39,983 nucleotides of DNA. Origin: Rhizobiaceae bacterium. Its GTDB lineage: Bacteria > Pseudomonadota > Alphaproteobacteria > Rhizobiales > Rhizobiaceae. The stretch spans positions 1-39,983 of the forward strand of contig JAHBYZ010000027.1 of the NCBI GenBank assembly GCA_019635695.1, given 5' to 3'. Position numbers and translations under genes: made by a program. The notes beneath the pieces are model-generated. The model was not told where the DNA came from, did no database searches, and saw only the letters and a program-made list of their open reading frames with translations. Below, one piece after another: positions 1-7,887 of this stretch (within the stretch, counting starts at the first letter, position 1; every line of letters begins with the position of its first letter).

Positions 1-870
1 GAGAAGGAGGCCGACCAGGCCGCCGTCGACGCCATGCGCTCCGAGCTGAACCGCCTGCCGATTAAGGGCACCGTGGTGATCGGTGAGGGCGAGCGCGACG
101 AGGCGCCGATGCTCTACATCGGCGAGGAGGTCGGCGCGGGCGAGGGACCGGAGGTCGACATCGCGCTCGACCCGCTGGAAGGCACGACGATCTGCGCGAA
201 GAATCTGCCCAATTCGCTCGCCGTCATCGCCATCGCCGAGAAGGGCAGCCTGCTTTATGCGCCCGACGTCTACATGGACAAGATCGCCATCGGACCGGGC
301 TACAAGGATGGATTGATCGACATCGACGCCTCGCCCGCCGACAACATCCACGCGCTGGCCAAGGCCAAGGGCGTGCCGGTCGGCGAGTTGACCGCCTGTA
401 TCCTCGACCGGCCTCGTCACGCGCGGCTCATCGAGGCGGTGCGCGCCACCGGCGTCGCAATCCGGCTGATCGGCGACGGCGACGTGGCCGGCGTCATCCA
501 CACCACCAATCCGGACGAGACCGGCATCGACATCTACATGGGCTCGGGCGGCGCGCCCGAGGGCGTGCTGGCGGCGGCCGCGCTGCGCTGTATCGGCGGT
601 CAGATGCAGGGGCGCCTGCAGCTCAACACCGAGGAGAAGGTCGCCCGCGCCGCCAAGATGGGCATTTCCGATCCCAACAAGGTCTACCGCATGGAGGAGA
701 TGGCGCGCGGCGACGTTCTCTTCGCCGCTACCGGCGTCACCGACGGCAACATGCTGGCCGGCGTGAAGTTCGGCCGCGACGCGATCCAGACGCACACCAT
801 CGTCATGCGCTCCTCCTCGCGCACCGTACGCGAGATCAAGGCCCGCCATCAGGATCTCGACAAGTTCTGA
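1..870 (+). CDS. glpX: Fructose-1,6-bisphosphatase class II, 5' end missing
   Basis: The reading frame is open from the first base, so the gene begins upstream of the window; 289 residues are visible. It would hydrolyse fructose 1,6-bisphosphate to fructose 6-phosphate in gluconeogenesis, in the cytosol. GlpX hallmarks seen are GEGERDEAPML, the metal/phosphate loop DPLEGTT, and GSGGAPEGVLAAAALRC. GlpX proteins are usually about 320-330 residues, so roughly 35-45 N-terminal residues are missing. An internal ATG at 34 is in frame, but it lies inside the conserved N-terminal domain and is not taken as the start. The gene ends 79 bases before recJ on the same strand; cotranscription is possible. 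Confidence 0.95.
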   Translation, partial: EKEADQAAVDAMRSELNRLPIKGTVVIGEGERDEAPMLYIGEEVGAGEGPEVDIALDPLEGTTICAKNLPNSLAVIAIAEKGSLLYAPDVYMDKIAIGPGYKDGLIDIDASPADNIHALAKAKGVPVGELTACILDRPRHARLIEAVRATGVAIRLIGDGDVAGVIHTTNPDETGIDIYMGSGGAPEGVLAAAALRCIGGQMQGRLQLNTEEKVARAAKMGISDPNKVYRMEEMARGDVLFAATGVTDGNMLAGVKFGRDAIQTHTIVMRSSSRTVREIKARHQDLDKF

Positions 871-891
871 CATCACCGTCGGCGTACTTGG

Positions 892-935
892 CCGCCACAC
901 TGGCGGAAGCCCGGTCCCGCCCGTATATGCGGGCG
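892..935 (+). other. Two small hairpins between glpX and recJ
   Basis: Two perfect inverted repeats follow each other. One is CCGCCA/TGGCGG with a 3-base loop (892-906). The other is CGCCCG/CGGGCG with a 6-base loop (918-935). Neither is followed by a T run, so these are not classical intrinsic terminators. They may attenuate read-through into recJ or stabilise the glpX 3' end; this is inference. Confidence 0.3.
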
Positions 936-949
936 ATGGATCGGGTGGC

Positions 950-2737
950 ATGAGCGAAGGCAGGCGGCTTTTCCTCGACGTGCGCAAGTCGGCGACCGGG
1001 CTCTCATGGGAGCACCGGCTGTCGGCGCGACAGGAAAACATCGCGCTCGCCATCGCGCAGACCACAGGGATCCCCGAGATCACCGCGCGGGTGCTCGCCG
1101 GCCGCGACGTGCTGCCCGAGAACGCCGAGCGCTTCCTCGACCCGACCATCCGCGAGCTGCTGCCCGACCCGGCGCGGCTGACCGACATGGACGCCGCCGC
1201 GGCGCGGTTGGCCGACGCCGTCATGCGGCGCGAGAAGGTGGCGATCTTCGGCGACTACGACGTCGATGGCGCGGCATCGTCGGCCATGCTGAAGCGCTTC
1301 CTGGCGCATTACGGCGTCGAGGCCGAGATCTACATCCCAGACCGCATCTTCGAGGGCTACGGCCCCAATCCTGATGCCATGCGCGAGTTGGCCCGGCGCG
1401 GGGCGACGCTGATCGTCACCGTCGACTGCGGCACCAACAGCGGCCCGGCCATCGCGGCGGCCAACGAGGCGGGCGCTCAGGTCGTCGTGCTCGACCACCA
1501 CCAGGTCGGCGGCGAACTACCGCCTGCACTGGCGACGGTGAACCCCAACCGCGAGGATGACCTGTCGGCGCAGGGGCATCTGTGTGCGGCCGGCGTCGTC
1601 TTCCTCGCGCTGGTGCGGACTGCCGGCGTGCTGCGCGAGCGCGGTTTCGCCGCCAAGGCGCCCGACCTGCTCGGCTACCTCGATCTCGCGGCACTTGCGA
1701 CCGTCTGCGACGTGGTGCCGCTCGTCGGCGTCAACCGCGCGTTCGTCGCCAAGGGTTTGATCGCCATGCGGCGGCGCGAGAACGTGGGCATAGCCGCGCT
1801 GGCGGAACTCTGCCGCATCGGCGAGCCGATCGGCACCTTCCACCTCTCCTTCCTGATCGGCCCGCGCATCAATGCCGGCGGCCGCATCGGCGATGCCGCG
1901 CTCGGCGCGCGGCTGCTTTCGACCGACGATCCCGGCGAGGCGCGCTCGATCGCCGAACAGTTGCACCGCCTCAACGACGAGCGGCAGGCGTTGGAGGCCG
2001 AGATGCTGGCCGCCGCCCGTGCCGAAGCCGATGCCGAGCTGGTGGCCGGCGACGGCCCGGCCGTTCTGGTGACGGCCAGCGAGGGCTGGCATCCCGGCAT
2101 CGTCGGGCTGATCGCGGCGCGGCTGAAGGAGCATGCGCGACGGCCGTCTTTCGCGATCGCCTTCGGAGCGAACGGCATCGGCACCGGCTCGGGCCGGTCG
2201 ATCCCGGGCTTCGATCTCGGCCGCATGGTGCGAGACGCCTATGCCGAGGGACTGCTGGTCAAGGGCGGCGGCCATGCGATGGCGGCCGGCATATCGGTCA
2301 AGCGCGAGAACCTGGGCGCGCTGCGCGCCTTCTTCGAGGCACGGGCATCGGAGGCGGTGGCCTCGCTGCGCGACGCGGAGGCGCTGCACATCGACGCCGC
2401 GGTTTCGGCCGAGGGCGCGACGCTGGAACTGTGCGAGACGCTGGAAAAGGCCGGACCCTACGGCGCCGGCCATCCCGCGCCAGTCTTCGCGCTGCCGCGA
2501 CACCGCATCGCGGATGCGCGGGAGGTCGGTAACGGCCATGTGCGGCTCGACCTGCAATCGCTCGGTGGCGCGCGTCTGCCCGCGATCGCATTTCGCGCCG
2601 CGCAGTCCGACCTTGGCAGCTTCCTGTTTTCGCGGCGCGGATTCAGCGTGCATCTCGCCGGCACGCTGTCGGTCAACCATTGGAACGGCCGCCAGAGCGT
2701 GCAGATGCGGGTGACCGACGCGGCGGCGGAGAGTTAG
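950..2737 (+). CDS. recJ: Single-stranded-DNA-specific exonuclease RecJ
   Basis: This 595-residue protein is a 5'-3' single-strand DNA exonuclease of recombination and mismatch repair. The DHH phosphoesterase motifs are visible: DYDVDGAASSAML (about residues 101-113), VDCGTNS, and DHHQVGG (about 181). The DHHA1 motif GGGHAMAAG lies near residue 438, followed by the C-terminal OB-like domain. Length and domain order match full-length RecJ. The ATG at 950 is preceded by a weak GGGTGG ribosome-binding site. The stop overlaps the tail of the convergent patatin gene by 4 bases, leaving no room for a terminator between them. Confidence 0.96.
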   Translation: MSEGRRLFLDVRKSATGLSWEHRLSARQENIALAIAQTTGIPEITARVLAGRDVLPENAERFLDPTIRELLPDPARLTDMDAAAARLADAVMRREKVAIFGDYDVDGAASSAMLKRFLAHYGVEAEIYIPDRIFEGYGPNPDAMRELARRGATLIVTVDCGTNSGPAIAAANEAGAQVVVLDHHQVGGELPPALATVNPNREDDLSAQGHLCAAGVVFLALVRTAGVLRERGFAAKAPDLLGYLDLAALATVCDVVPLVGVNRAFVAKGLIAMRRRENVGIAALAELCRIGEPIGTFHLSFLIGPRINAGGRIGDAALGARLLSTDDPGEARSIAEQLHRLNDERQALEAEMLAAARAEADAELVAGDGPAVLVTASEGWHPGIVGLIAARLKEHARRPSFAIAFGANGIGTGSGRSIPGFDLGRMVRDAYAEGLLVKGGGHAMAAGISVKRENLGALRAFFEARASEAVASLRDAEALHIDAAVSAEGATLELCETLEKAGPYGAGHPAPVFALPRHRIADAREVGNGHVRLDLQSLGGARLPAIAFRAAQSDLGSFLFSRRGFSVHLAGTLSVNHWNGRQSVQMRVTDAAAES

Positions 2738-3690
2738 GCGAGCACCGCCTGAAGCCGCTGCAATTCGCCGATGTTGGCGCGGGTCGCCTCGTAGCCGAGC
2801 TGGATCGTTTCGTCGGCGCGGTGAAACTCCGACAGGCCGATATGGCCGAGCCGCGGATGCAGGGACATATCCGGCGGATCGCCGGCCAGCCGCGCTCGCG
2901 AGATGCGGTCCTGAATGATGTTGAAGGCCTCAACCATCACACCCATGATGCCGATGCGCTGTTCGCGCTCGTCCTTCTTGACCACCAGCTCCTGATCGTC
3001 CGGCGGCGAATCCGCGCTGTGTTTTATCACCGCGGCGCGGCCAAACAGGTCATAGTGCAGGTTTACCGCCACGACGAGCCGCTGCTCGTAGGCGCGACAG
3101 ACGGATACCGGAACCGGATTGACCAGTGCGCCGTCGACCAGCACGCGGCGGTTGACCGTGACCGGCTCGAACACGCCGGGCAACGCGTATGACGCACGCA
3201 TCGCGGTTATGAGCGAGCCGGACGACAGCCAGATCTCGTGGCCGGTGCGCAGCTCCGATGCGACGCAGACGAGCGGCTTGGGCAGGTCGGCGAAGGTGAC
3301 GCCTTCCAGGTGCTGGCGCATGCGCGCGTCGAGCTTCATGCCACCGAACAGGCCGCTGCCGCCGATATGCAGGTCGAGCAGGCCGAAGACGCGGCGCCGC
3401 GTCAGCGAGCGGGCAAACGCCTCCAATTCATCGAGCTTGCCGGCGAGATAGCAGCCACCGACCAGGGCGCCGATGGAGGTGCCGGCGATCATGTCGATCT
3501 GGATGCCGGCTTCCTCAAGCGCGCGCAGCACGCCGATATGAGCCCAACCGCGCGCAGCACCGCCGCCAAGCGCCAGCGCGATGCCGGATTTCTTCAGTGC
3601 CGGCGCGGGTGCCGGCGGCTCGGGTTCAACGGGGAAACCGTTGGTCACCCGCATTTCGTATCTCCCCCGCAGCGATGCCCACTCAAGCAT
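2734..3690 (-). CDS. Patatin-like phospholipase family protein
   Basis: This 318-residue protein is a predicted serine lipid acyl hydrolase of the RssA/NTE-like bacterial patatin group. The oxyanion motif GGGAARGWAHIG is followed by the nucleophile elbow GTSIG (G-x-S-x-G). The catalytic Asp lies in VDGALVNPVPV. The N-terminal 35 or so residues are Pro/Ala-rich and poorly conserved in style, so translation could instead begin at the in-frame ATG near 3654. The ATG at 3690 has a GAGAGG ribosome-binding site and is preferred. It follows hisI by 98 bases on the same strand and may be the last gene of a folE-hisI transcript. The physiological substrate cannot be told from sequence. Confidence 0.88.
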   Translation of the reverse strand: MLEWASLRGRYEMRVTNGFPVEPEPPAPAPALKKSGIALALGGGAARGWAHIGVLRALEEAGIQIDMIAGTSIGALVGGCYLAGKLDELEAFARSLTRRRVFGLLDLHIGGSGLFGGMKLDARMRQHLEGVTFADLPKPLVCVASELRTGHEIWLSSGSLITAMRASYALPGVFEPVTVNRRVLVDGALVNPVPVSVCRAYEQRLVVAVNLHYDLFGRAAVIKHSADSPPDDQELVVKKDEREQRIGIMGVMVEAFNIIQDRISRARLAGDPPDMSLHPRLGHIGLSEFHRADETIQLGYEATRANIGELQRLQAVLA

Positions 3691-3788
3691 AGCCGTGTCC
3701 TCTCCCGGACAACAACCCTAGCAAGCCGACGTATCGAAATGATGAATCCCTGTGCAGATGCCTGCGCGGCAGGCGAGAGTGTCGCGCA

Positions 3789-4232
3789 TCATTGGCCGTG
3801 CACGTCCCCGGCGGGACGCGGCTCGATTTCGGCGAGAGTAGCATGCCCGTCTCGCAGTTCGACTGTCCTGTAGAAGCAGGAACGCCGGCCGGTGTGACAG
3901 GTTGCACCGTCGCCCGCGACACGGACGCGCAGCAGCAGCGCGTCCTGGTCGCAGTCGGTCCTGATCTCGACAACGGTCTGGAAATTCCCCGAGGTCTCGC
4001 CCTTCTTCCAGAGCTGGTTGCGGGAGCGCGACCAGTAGTGGGCGATGCCGGTCTCGATAGTCAGAGAAAGAGCCGTCGCGTTCATGTGGGCGAGCATGAG
4101 CACCGCACCGTCGTCGGCATCAACCACGACAGCCGTCGCGAGACCGGCCGCATCGAAGCGCGGGGACAACACCGCGCCTTCCTCCAGCGCGCGCTTGTCC
4201 TTCGGGGCAGGGGGAAATGTCAGGTCTGGCAT
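3789..4232 (-). CDS. hisI: Phosphoribosyl-AMP cyclohydrolase
   Basis: This 147-residue enzyme opens the adenine ring of phosphoribosyl-AMP in the third step of histidine biosynthesis. Family motifs seen are [18 protein letters not shown], the metal-binding [11 protein letters not shown], and the cysteine-rich [11 protein letters not shown]. This is the stand-alone HisI form, without the HisE pyrophosphohydrolase domain, as is usual in alphaproteobacteria. It starts 33 bases after folE on the same strand, suggesting cotranscription. Both proteins are zinc-dependent cyclohydrolases acting on purine nucleotides. No his genes other than this one are in the window. Confidence 0.95.
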   Translation of the reverse strand: MPDLTFPPAPKDKRALEEGAVLSPRFDAAGLATAVVVDADDGAVLMLAHMNATALSLTIETGIAHYWSRSRNQLWKKGETSGNFQTVVEIRTDCDQDALLLRVRVAGDGATCHTGRRSCFYRTVELRDGHATLAEIEPRPAGDVHGQ

Positions 4233-4265
4233 GCCGGTCTCCGGATCGGGACCGGCGCGGGACGC

Positions 4266-4946
4266 TCAGTCCCTGGTGCCGGCCCGAAGCATGGTCATAA
4301 AGCGCACCTGCTCTTCCGGATGGTCGCGGAAGGCGCCGGTGAAGGTGGACGTCAGCGTGGTCGATCCCTGCTTGCGGATGCCGCGCATGGCCATGCACAT
4401 ATGCTCCGCCTCGATCATCACCGCAACGCCGCGCGGGTTGAGCACGTCCTGGATGCAGCCGGCGATCTGCGCGGTCATTGCTTCCTGCGTCTGCAGGCGA
4501 TGGGCGAAGATGTCGACCACGCGGGCGATCTTCGAAAGGCCGACGACCTTGCGGTCGGGCAGGTAGGCGACATGCGCACGGCCGATGATGGGCACCATGT
4601 GGTGCTCGCAGTGCGAGTGGAAGCGGATGTCCTTGACGAGCACCATGTCGTCGTAGCCGGCGACTTCCTCGAAGACGCGGCCAAGTTCCTCGGCGGGGCA
4701 CTGGTCGTAGCCCGAGAACATTTCGCGATAGGCGTTGGCGACGCGACGCGGCGTGTCGATCAGCCCCTCGCGCTCGGGATTGTCGCCGGTCCAGCGCAGC
4801 AGCGTGCGCACGGCGGCCTCCACCTCCTCCTGCGAGGGGCGGTCGGTAACCGGCTTGTCCATATAGTCGGGCCGCGGCGCCTGCTGGCGCGGAGCGGCCT
4901 GGCTGTTGTCGGCGACGGGCGAGAATTTCTTGACGATTGCGTCCAT
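4266..4946 (-). CDS. folE: GTP cyclohydrolase I, type I
   Basis: This 226-residue enzyme converts GTP to dihydroneopterin triphosphate, the entry step of folate and pterin synthesis. The zinc/active-site stretch [20 protein letters not shown], then [20 protein letters not shown] and the conserved [12 protein letters not shown], identify type I FolE. The ATG at 4946 is chosen because MDAIVKKF is the natural N-terminus. The longer in-frame upstream start adds 28 basic, unstructured residues and would cover the leader hairpins. The ribosome-binding site GGGAGA lies 10 bases upstream of the chosen ATG. This is probably the first gene of folE-hisI-patatin, reading from the promoter at 5082-5110. 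Confidence 0.95.
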   Translation of the reverse strand: MDAIVKKFSPVADNSQAAPRQQAPRPDYMDKPVTDRPSQEEVEAAVRTLLRWTGDNPEREGLIDTPRRVANAYREMFSGYDQCPAEELGRVFEEVAGYDDMVLVKDIRFHSHCEHHMVPIIGRAHVAYLPDRKVVGLSKIARVVDIFAHRLQTQEAMTAQIAGCIQDVLNPRGVAVMIEAEHMCMAMRGIRKQGSTTLTSTFTGAFRDHPEEQVRFMTMLRAGTRD

Positions 4947-4948
4947 GT

Positions 4949-4983
4949 AAGGCGTCTCCCGTAGTCGCCTTCTACGAGGCGAC
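4949..4983 (-). promoter_or_regulatory. folE leader: two mutually exclusive hairpins around the ribosome-binding site
   Basis: On the minus strand the leader reads GTCGCCT-CGTAGA-AGGCGAC (positions 4983-4964), a perfect 7-bp hairpin. The second arm can instead pair as AAGGCG with CGCCTT (4971-4966 with 4954-4949), a perfect 6-bp stem. That alternative puts the GGGAGA ribosome-binding site in its 11-base loop, just before the ATG at 4946. Both stems use 4966-4970, so only one can form at a time. The pairing is seen in sequence; a role in translation control is inference. Confidence 0.4.
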
Positions 4984-5059
4984 GAGTTGAACGGACCACT
5001 GCCTTCGCGGGAACCCTGTCCGGAACGCATGTCTCAAGCCCGGCCGCAGGCAGTTCGCC

Positions 5060-5089
5060 TTGTCGGTTGCGGGCTCAGGTCATTATATA
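5060..5089 (+). promoter_or_regulatory. Candidate promoter for the IscU-like gene, overlapping the folE promoter
   Basis: On the plus strand, TTGTCG at 5060-5065 and TATATA at 5084-5089 are separated by 18 bases. The -10 box lies on the same AT-rich patch as the divergent folE -10 box, so polymerase could probably not occupy both at once. Transcription would start near 5096, about 65 bases before the ATG at 5161. Confidence 0.4.
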
Positions 5090-5110
5090 GACAGAGCATG
5101 CCGAATTCAA
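5082..5110 (-). promoter_or_regulatory. Candidate sigma-70 promoter for folE
   Basis: On the minus strand the -35 box is TTGAAT (5110-5105). A 17-base spacer follows, then a perfect TATAAT -10 box (5087-5082). Transcription would start near 5075, giving a folE leader of about 130 bases that contains the paired hairpins. This is the best promoter match in the window. Confidence 0.6.
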
Positions 5111-5160
5111 AGGCGCGGGGCGCAATGGCCTGCCATTCTCCTGCCAAAGGCTGAAACGCC

Positions 5161-5607
5161 ATGATCGACGACGTCTACAACGCGAAAATCCTCGGTTTTG
5201 CCGGCAATATCGCCCGTATCGGGCGGCTCGACGCACCCGACGCCTCCGCGACAGCCCATTCCAAGCTGTGCGGATCGACTGTCACCGTCGATATCAGGAT
5301 GGTTGACGGTGTGGTCACCGATTTCGCCCATGAAGTGAAGGCCTGCGCGCTGGGGCAGGCGTCGTCCTCGATCATGGCGCAACAGGTCGTCGGCGCGTCG
5401 GCGGGCGAATTGCGGGAAGTGCGCGAGACGATGCGCAAGATGCTCAAGGAGAACGGCGCGCCGCCGCAAGGCCGCTTCGCCGATTTGCGCTACCTAGAGC
5501 CGGTGCGCGACTACAAGGCGCGGCACGCTTCGACCATGCTGACCTTCGACGCCGTCGTCGACGCCATCGGCCAGATCGAGCGCAAGCAGGCGGGAGAGGC
5601 GGCATAG
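5161..5607 (+). CDS. IscU/NifU-like iron-sulfur cluster scaffold protein
   Basis: This 148-residue cytosolic protein has the IscU/NifU N-terminal fold. Two of the three cluster-ligand cysteines are visible: Cys37 in KLCGSTV and Cys62 in KACALGQASSS, the latter followed by the usual small-residue helix. The third ligand region reads RHASTMLTF, with Ala/Ser where IscU has Cys. Classical three-Cys cluster assembly is therefore unlikely without another ligand. It may be a specialised carrier or regulator; function is not settled by sequence. No iscS, sufBCD or hscAB neighbours are present. Its stop lies 2 bases before the next ATG, so the toxin-antitoxin pair downstream is probably cotranscribed. 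Confidence 0.85.
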   Translation: MIDDVYNAKILGFAGNIARIGRLDAPDASATAHSKLCGSTVTVDIRMVDGVVTDFAHEVKACALGQASSSIMAQQVVGASAGELREVRETMRKMLKENGAPPQGRFADLRYLEPVRDYKARHASTMLTFDAVVDAIGQIERKQAGEAA

Positions 5608-5609
5608 CC

Positions 5610-5894
5610 ATGCGGCCCTCCGAAGCCCTCGCCCGGCATCGCGACGAGGTTCTGGCGATCATCGCCAGATATCCCGTGGCGAACCCGCGCGTCTTCGGCT
5701 CGGTCGCTAGGGGGGAGGACACGGAGGGGAGCGATATCGACATATTGGTCGATAGGATCGGCCCCATGACGTATCCGGAGCTGTTCAAGCTGGAGGGTGA
5801 GATTTCGGTGCTGCTGGGTTCTCCGGTCGAAATAGCTACTGGCTTGAAGCCTTTCGCATTTGAGCACGCCCTTGCGGATATCCGTCCGCTGTGA
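5610..5894 (+). CDS. mntA: MntA-type minimal nucleotidyltransferase (antitoxin)
   Basis: This 94-residue protein carries the complete GSx10DxD nucleotidyltransferase signature: Gly30-Ser31, then Asp42 and Asp44, in GSVARGEDTEGSDIDILV. In characterised MntA/HepT pairs, MntA neutralises the HepT ribonuclease by adding AMP groups to a tyrosine of its R-x4-H-x-Y motif. The stop overlaps the hepT start as GTGA, the tight coupling expected of a toxin-antitoxin pair. The ATG is 2 bases past the preceding stop, with GGGAGAGG upstream inside that gene. Base composition here looks more AT-rich than in the flanking genes, consistent with acquisition; this is by eye only. Confidence 0.88.
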   Translation: MRPSEALARHRDEVLAIIARYPVANPRVFGSVARGEDTEGSDIDILVDRIGPMTYPELFKLEGEISVLLGSPVEIATGLKPFAFEHALADIRPL

Positions 5895-6241
5895 CGCAGG
5901 AAGAACCCAGCGACCTCGCGCGCCTGCTCCGCGACATCATTTTCTGGGCGGGCCGCGGAACTGCTCACGTTTCAGCCCATTCTGAGGCGACGTTCGTCGA
6001 CGACCCTCAAGCTGCCGATGCGGTTTGCTGGTGCATAACATGCGTTGGCGAAGCGGCCGGTTCTATCCAGCGCCGATGGCCGGAGTTGAAGTCCGAACTG
6101 GACCTCGCGGACGCCTACGCCATGCGCAACAGGATCACGCACGGGTACTTTGCAGTCGATCTCGGCATCGTCTGGAATGTTGCGAAGAACTATCTGCCAC
6201 GGCTTGCAGCCGCTGCCAGCGGGAAGCTCGCCGCAATCTGA
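5891..6241 (+). CDS. hepT: HepT-like ribonuclease toxin (DUF86 family)
   Basis: This 116-residue helical protein ends in the family hallmark RNRITHGYF, giving Arg79-x4-His84-x-Tyr86, the R-x4-H-x-Y RNase motif of HepT/HEPN toxins. The start is the GTG at 5891, overlapping the antitoxin stop by 4 bases. Active-site residues and length are intact, so the toxin looks functional. Tyr86 would be the residue AMPylated by MntA, by analogy with studied pairs. The tail is followed after 16 bases by the convergent oxidoreductase gene. Confidence 0.88.
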   Translation: MTQEEPSDLARLLRDIIFWAGRGTAHVSAHSEATFVDDPQAADAVCWCITCVGEAAGSIQRRWPELKSELDLADAYAMRNRITHGYFAVDLGIVWNVAKNYLPRLAAAASGKLAAI

Positions 6242-6257
6242 GCTTATCCGGCCCGGC

Positions 6258-7295
6258 CTATCCTTCCGCCGCCATCTCCCTGACCATCGGCGCGACCTTG
6301 GTGCCGTAAAGTTCGATGCTCTTCATCAGCCGGTCATGGCCGAGCGTGCCGGACGAGTATTTCATGTCGAAGCGCTTTGTTCCGAGCGCCTTCATGGTTC
6401 TGGCGATCTTCCTGGCCACCGTCTCGGGCGAGCCGACATAGAGCGAGCCCATGTCGGCCTCCATGTCGAAGCGCTGGCGGTTGGTCGGACCCCAGCCGCG
6501 CTCACGGCCGATGCGGTTGTGGATCACCTGGTAGCCGGGCCACAGTTCCTCGCGCGCCTGTTCGTCGGTCTCGGCGACATGGCCCGGCGAATGAACGCCG
6601 AGCGGCTGCGCCTCGCCGCCGAACTGGGCGACGGCGCGATGATAGAGGTCCACGAACGGGCGAAAGCGCGTCGGCTCGCCGCCGATAATGGCGAGCATCA
6701 TGGGCAGGCCGTAGCTGACCGCGCGCACGACGGATTCGGGGCTGCCGCCGACGCCGATCCAGGTCTTCAGCGTCCCGGTCTCGATGGGCGGGAACACCTG
6801 CTGCCCGACGATTTCAGGACGCACGGTGCCCTTCCAGTTGATCGCGCCGCCCTTGAGCAGGGCCGAGAACAGGTCGAGCTTCTCGGAGAACAGAAGCTCG
6901 TAATCCTTGAGCGCGTAGCCGAACAGCGGGAAGGATTCGGTGAAGGAGCCGCGGCCGAGGATCACCTCGGCGCGGCCGCTCGAGATGGCGTCGAGCGTGG
7001 AGAAACGCTGGAACACGCGCACGGGCTCGTCCGACGAAAGCACGGTTACCGCCGAGCCGAGGCGGATTTTCTGCGTGCGCGCGGCGATTGCCGCCAGCGC
7101 CACCTCCGGCGCGGAGATGGCGAAGTCGTCGCGGTGGTGCTCGCCCAACCCGATGAAATCTAGGCCGACCTGGTCAGCCAGCACGCCTTCCTCGACCACG
7201 TTGCGGATCACCTGCGCCTGATGTTCCAGCTTGCCGGAGGCGTCGACCGTGACGTCGCCGAAGGTGTCGAGGCCGAGTTCGATGCGGTCGCTCAT
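6258..7295 (-). CDS. Luciferase-like (LLM class) flavin-dependent oxidoreductase
   Basis: This 345-residue protein is a bacterial luciferase-like monooxygenase with a TIM-barrel FMN/F420-type fold. It begins IELGLDTFGDV and has GLGEHHRDDFAISAPEV, TQKIRLGSAVTVLSSDEPVR, and DAISSGRAEVILGRGS, the pattern of this superfamily. It resembles the LLM subgroup whose structure was solved from Agrobacterium; substrate is unknown. The start at 7295 is chosen over the in-frame ATG at 7379 because the extra 28 residues are basic and unconserved in style, and MSDRIELG is a natural N-terminus. It is a single gene, divergent from yidD. Confidence 0.9.
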   Translation of the reverse strand: MSDRIELGLDTFGDVTVDASGKLEHQAQVIRNVVEEGVLADQVGLDFIGLGEHHRDDFAISAPEVALAAIAARTQKIRLGSAVTVLSSDEPVRVFQRFSTLDAISSGRAEVILGRGSFTESFPLFGYALKDYELLFSEKLDLFSALLKGGAINWKGTVRPEIVGQQVFPPIETGTLKTWIGVGGSPESVVRAVSYGLPMMLAIIGGEPTRFRPFVDLYHRAVAQFGGEAQPLGVHSPGHVAETDEQAREELWPGYQVIHNRIGRERGWGPTNRQRFDMEADMGSLYVGSPETVARKIARTMKALGTKRFDMKYSSGTLGHDRLMKSIELYGTKVAPMVREMAAEG

Positions 7296-7411
7296 GGCAG
7301 AAATCCTAGGGCCGCGCGCGTGCGGGCATGGCAATTCGTTGCGATGGCGCTCACATATAGATTCCGGTCTGTGGTTCAAACATTTGGCGCAGAACGGATT
7401 GTCGCCGCAGC

Positions 7412-7783
7412 GTGGACACCATGGAGCATCAGCACAAACCGGCCATCAGGAGCCGCAACTGGCAGGGGCCGTGGCGCAGGACGCCGGGGCGACTGCTCGG
7501 CACGGCTTTCGTGCGGCTGTATCAACTGACTCTGTCGGGATTCATCGGCAATTCCTGCCGGCATTTCCCGACCTGCTCGGAATACGCCTACGAGGCGATT
7601 GCACGGCACGGGCTGTGGGCCGGCGGCTGGATGGGGCTGTTTCGCGTGGCGCGGTGCGGACCGGGCGGCACGCATGGCGTCGACCTCGTGCCGGATGTGC
7701 TGGAGCCGAGATACCGCTGGTGGACGCCGTGGCGCTACTGGCTCATCGGGCGGCATTCAGCGCGCCACGACCACGCGCACTGA
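7412..7783 (+). CDS. yidD: Membrane protein insertion efficiency factor YidD
   Basis: This 123-residue protein has the YidD signature: VRLYQLTLSGFIGNSCRHFP, then CSEYAYEAIARHG, then RCGPGGTHGVDLVPD. YidD is a small, peripherally attached inner-membrane protein that helps YidC/Sec insert membrane proteins. It is longer than the usual 70-90 residues, with a basic N-terminal extension and a His-rich tail, as often seen in rhizobia. The second ATG at 7421 is an alternative start. It is usually found beside rnpA-yidC in other phyla; here it stands alone ahead of thrS. Confidence 0.93.
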   Translation: MDTMEHQHKPAIRSRNWQGPWRRTPGRLLGTAFVRLYQLTLSGFIGNSCRHFPTCSEYAYEAIARHGLWAGGWMGLFRVARCGPGGTHGVDLVPDVLEPRYRWWTPWRYWLIGRHSARHDHAH

Positions 7784-7816
7784 GCGCTTTACGGACACCG
7801 GCGAAGCGCCTATATC
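7784..7816 (+). promoter_or_regulatory. yidD-thrS spacer: hairpin plus candidate thrS promoter
   Basis: GCGCTT (7784-7789) and AAGCGC (7804-7809) form a 6-bp inverted repeat right after the yidD stop. Overlapping it is a promoter-like pair: TTTACG at 7788-7793, a 17-base spacer and TATATC at 7811-7816. This would place the thrS start of transcription near 7823, about 65 bases before its ATG. Both box matches are 4 of 6, so the call is tentative. Confidence 0.35.
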
Positions 7817-7887
7817 GCCCGCTCTCGCCGCCTCATGCGGCTGCACCACCCGCGTTCGTATGCGGGACTGGATGACGGAGCGAAAAG

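Noticed and set aside
1517..2680. A 387-residue open frame on the minus strand, opposite recJ
   Set aside because: It is antisense to intact RecJ motifs, with no plausible ribosome-binding site or domain.
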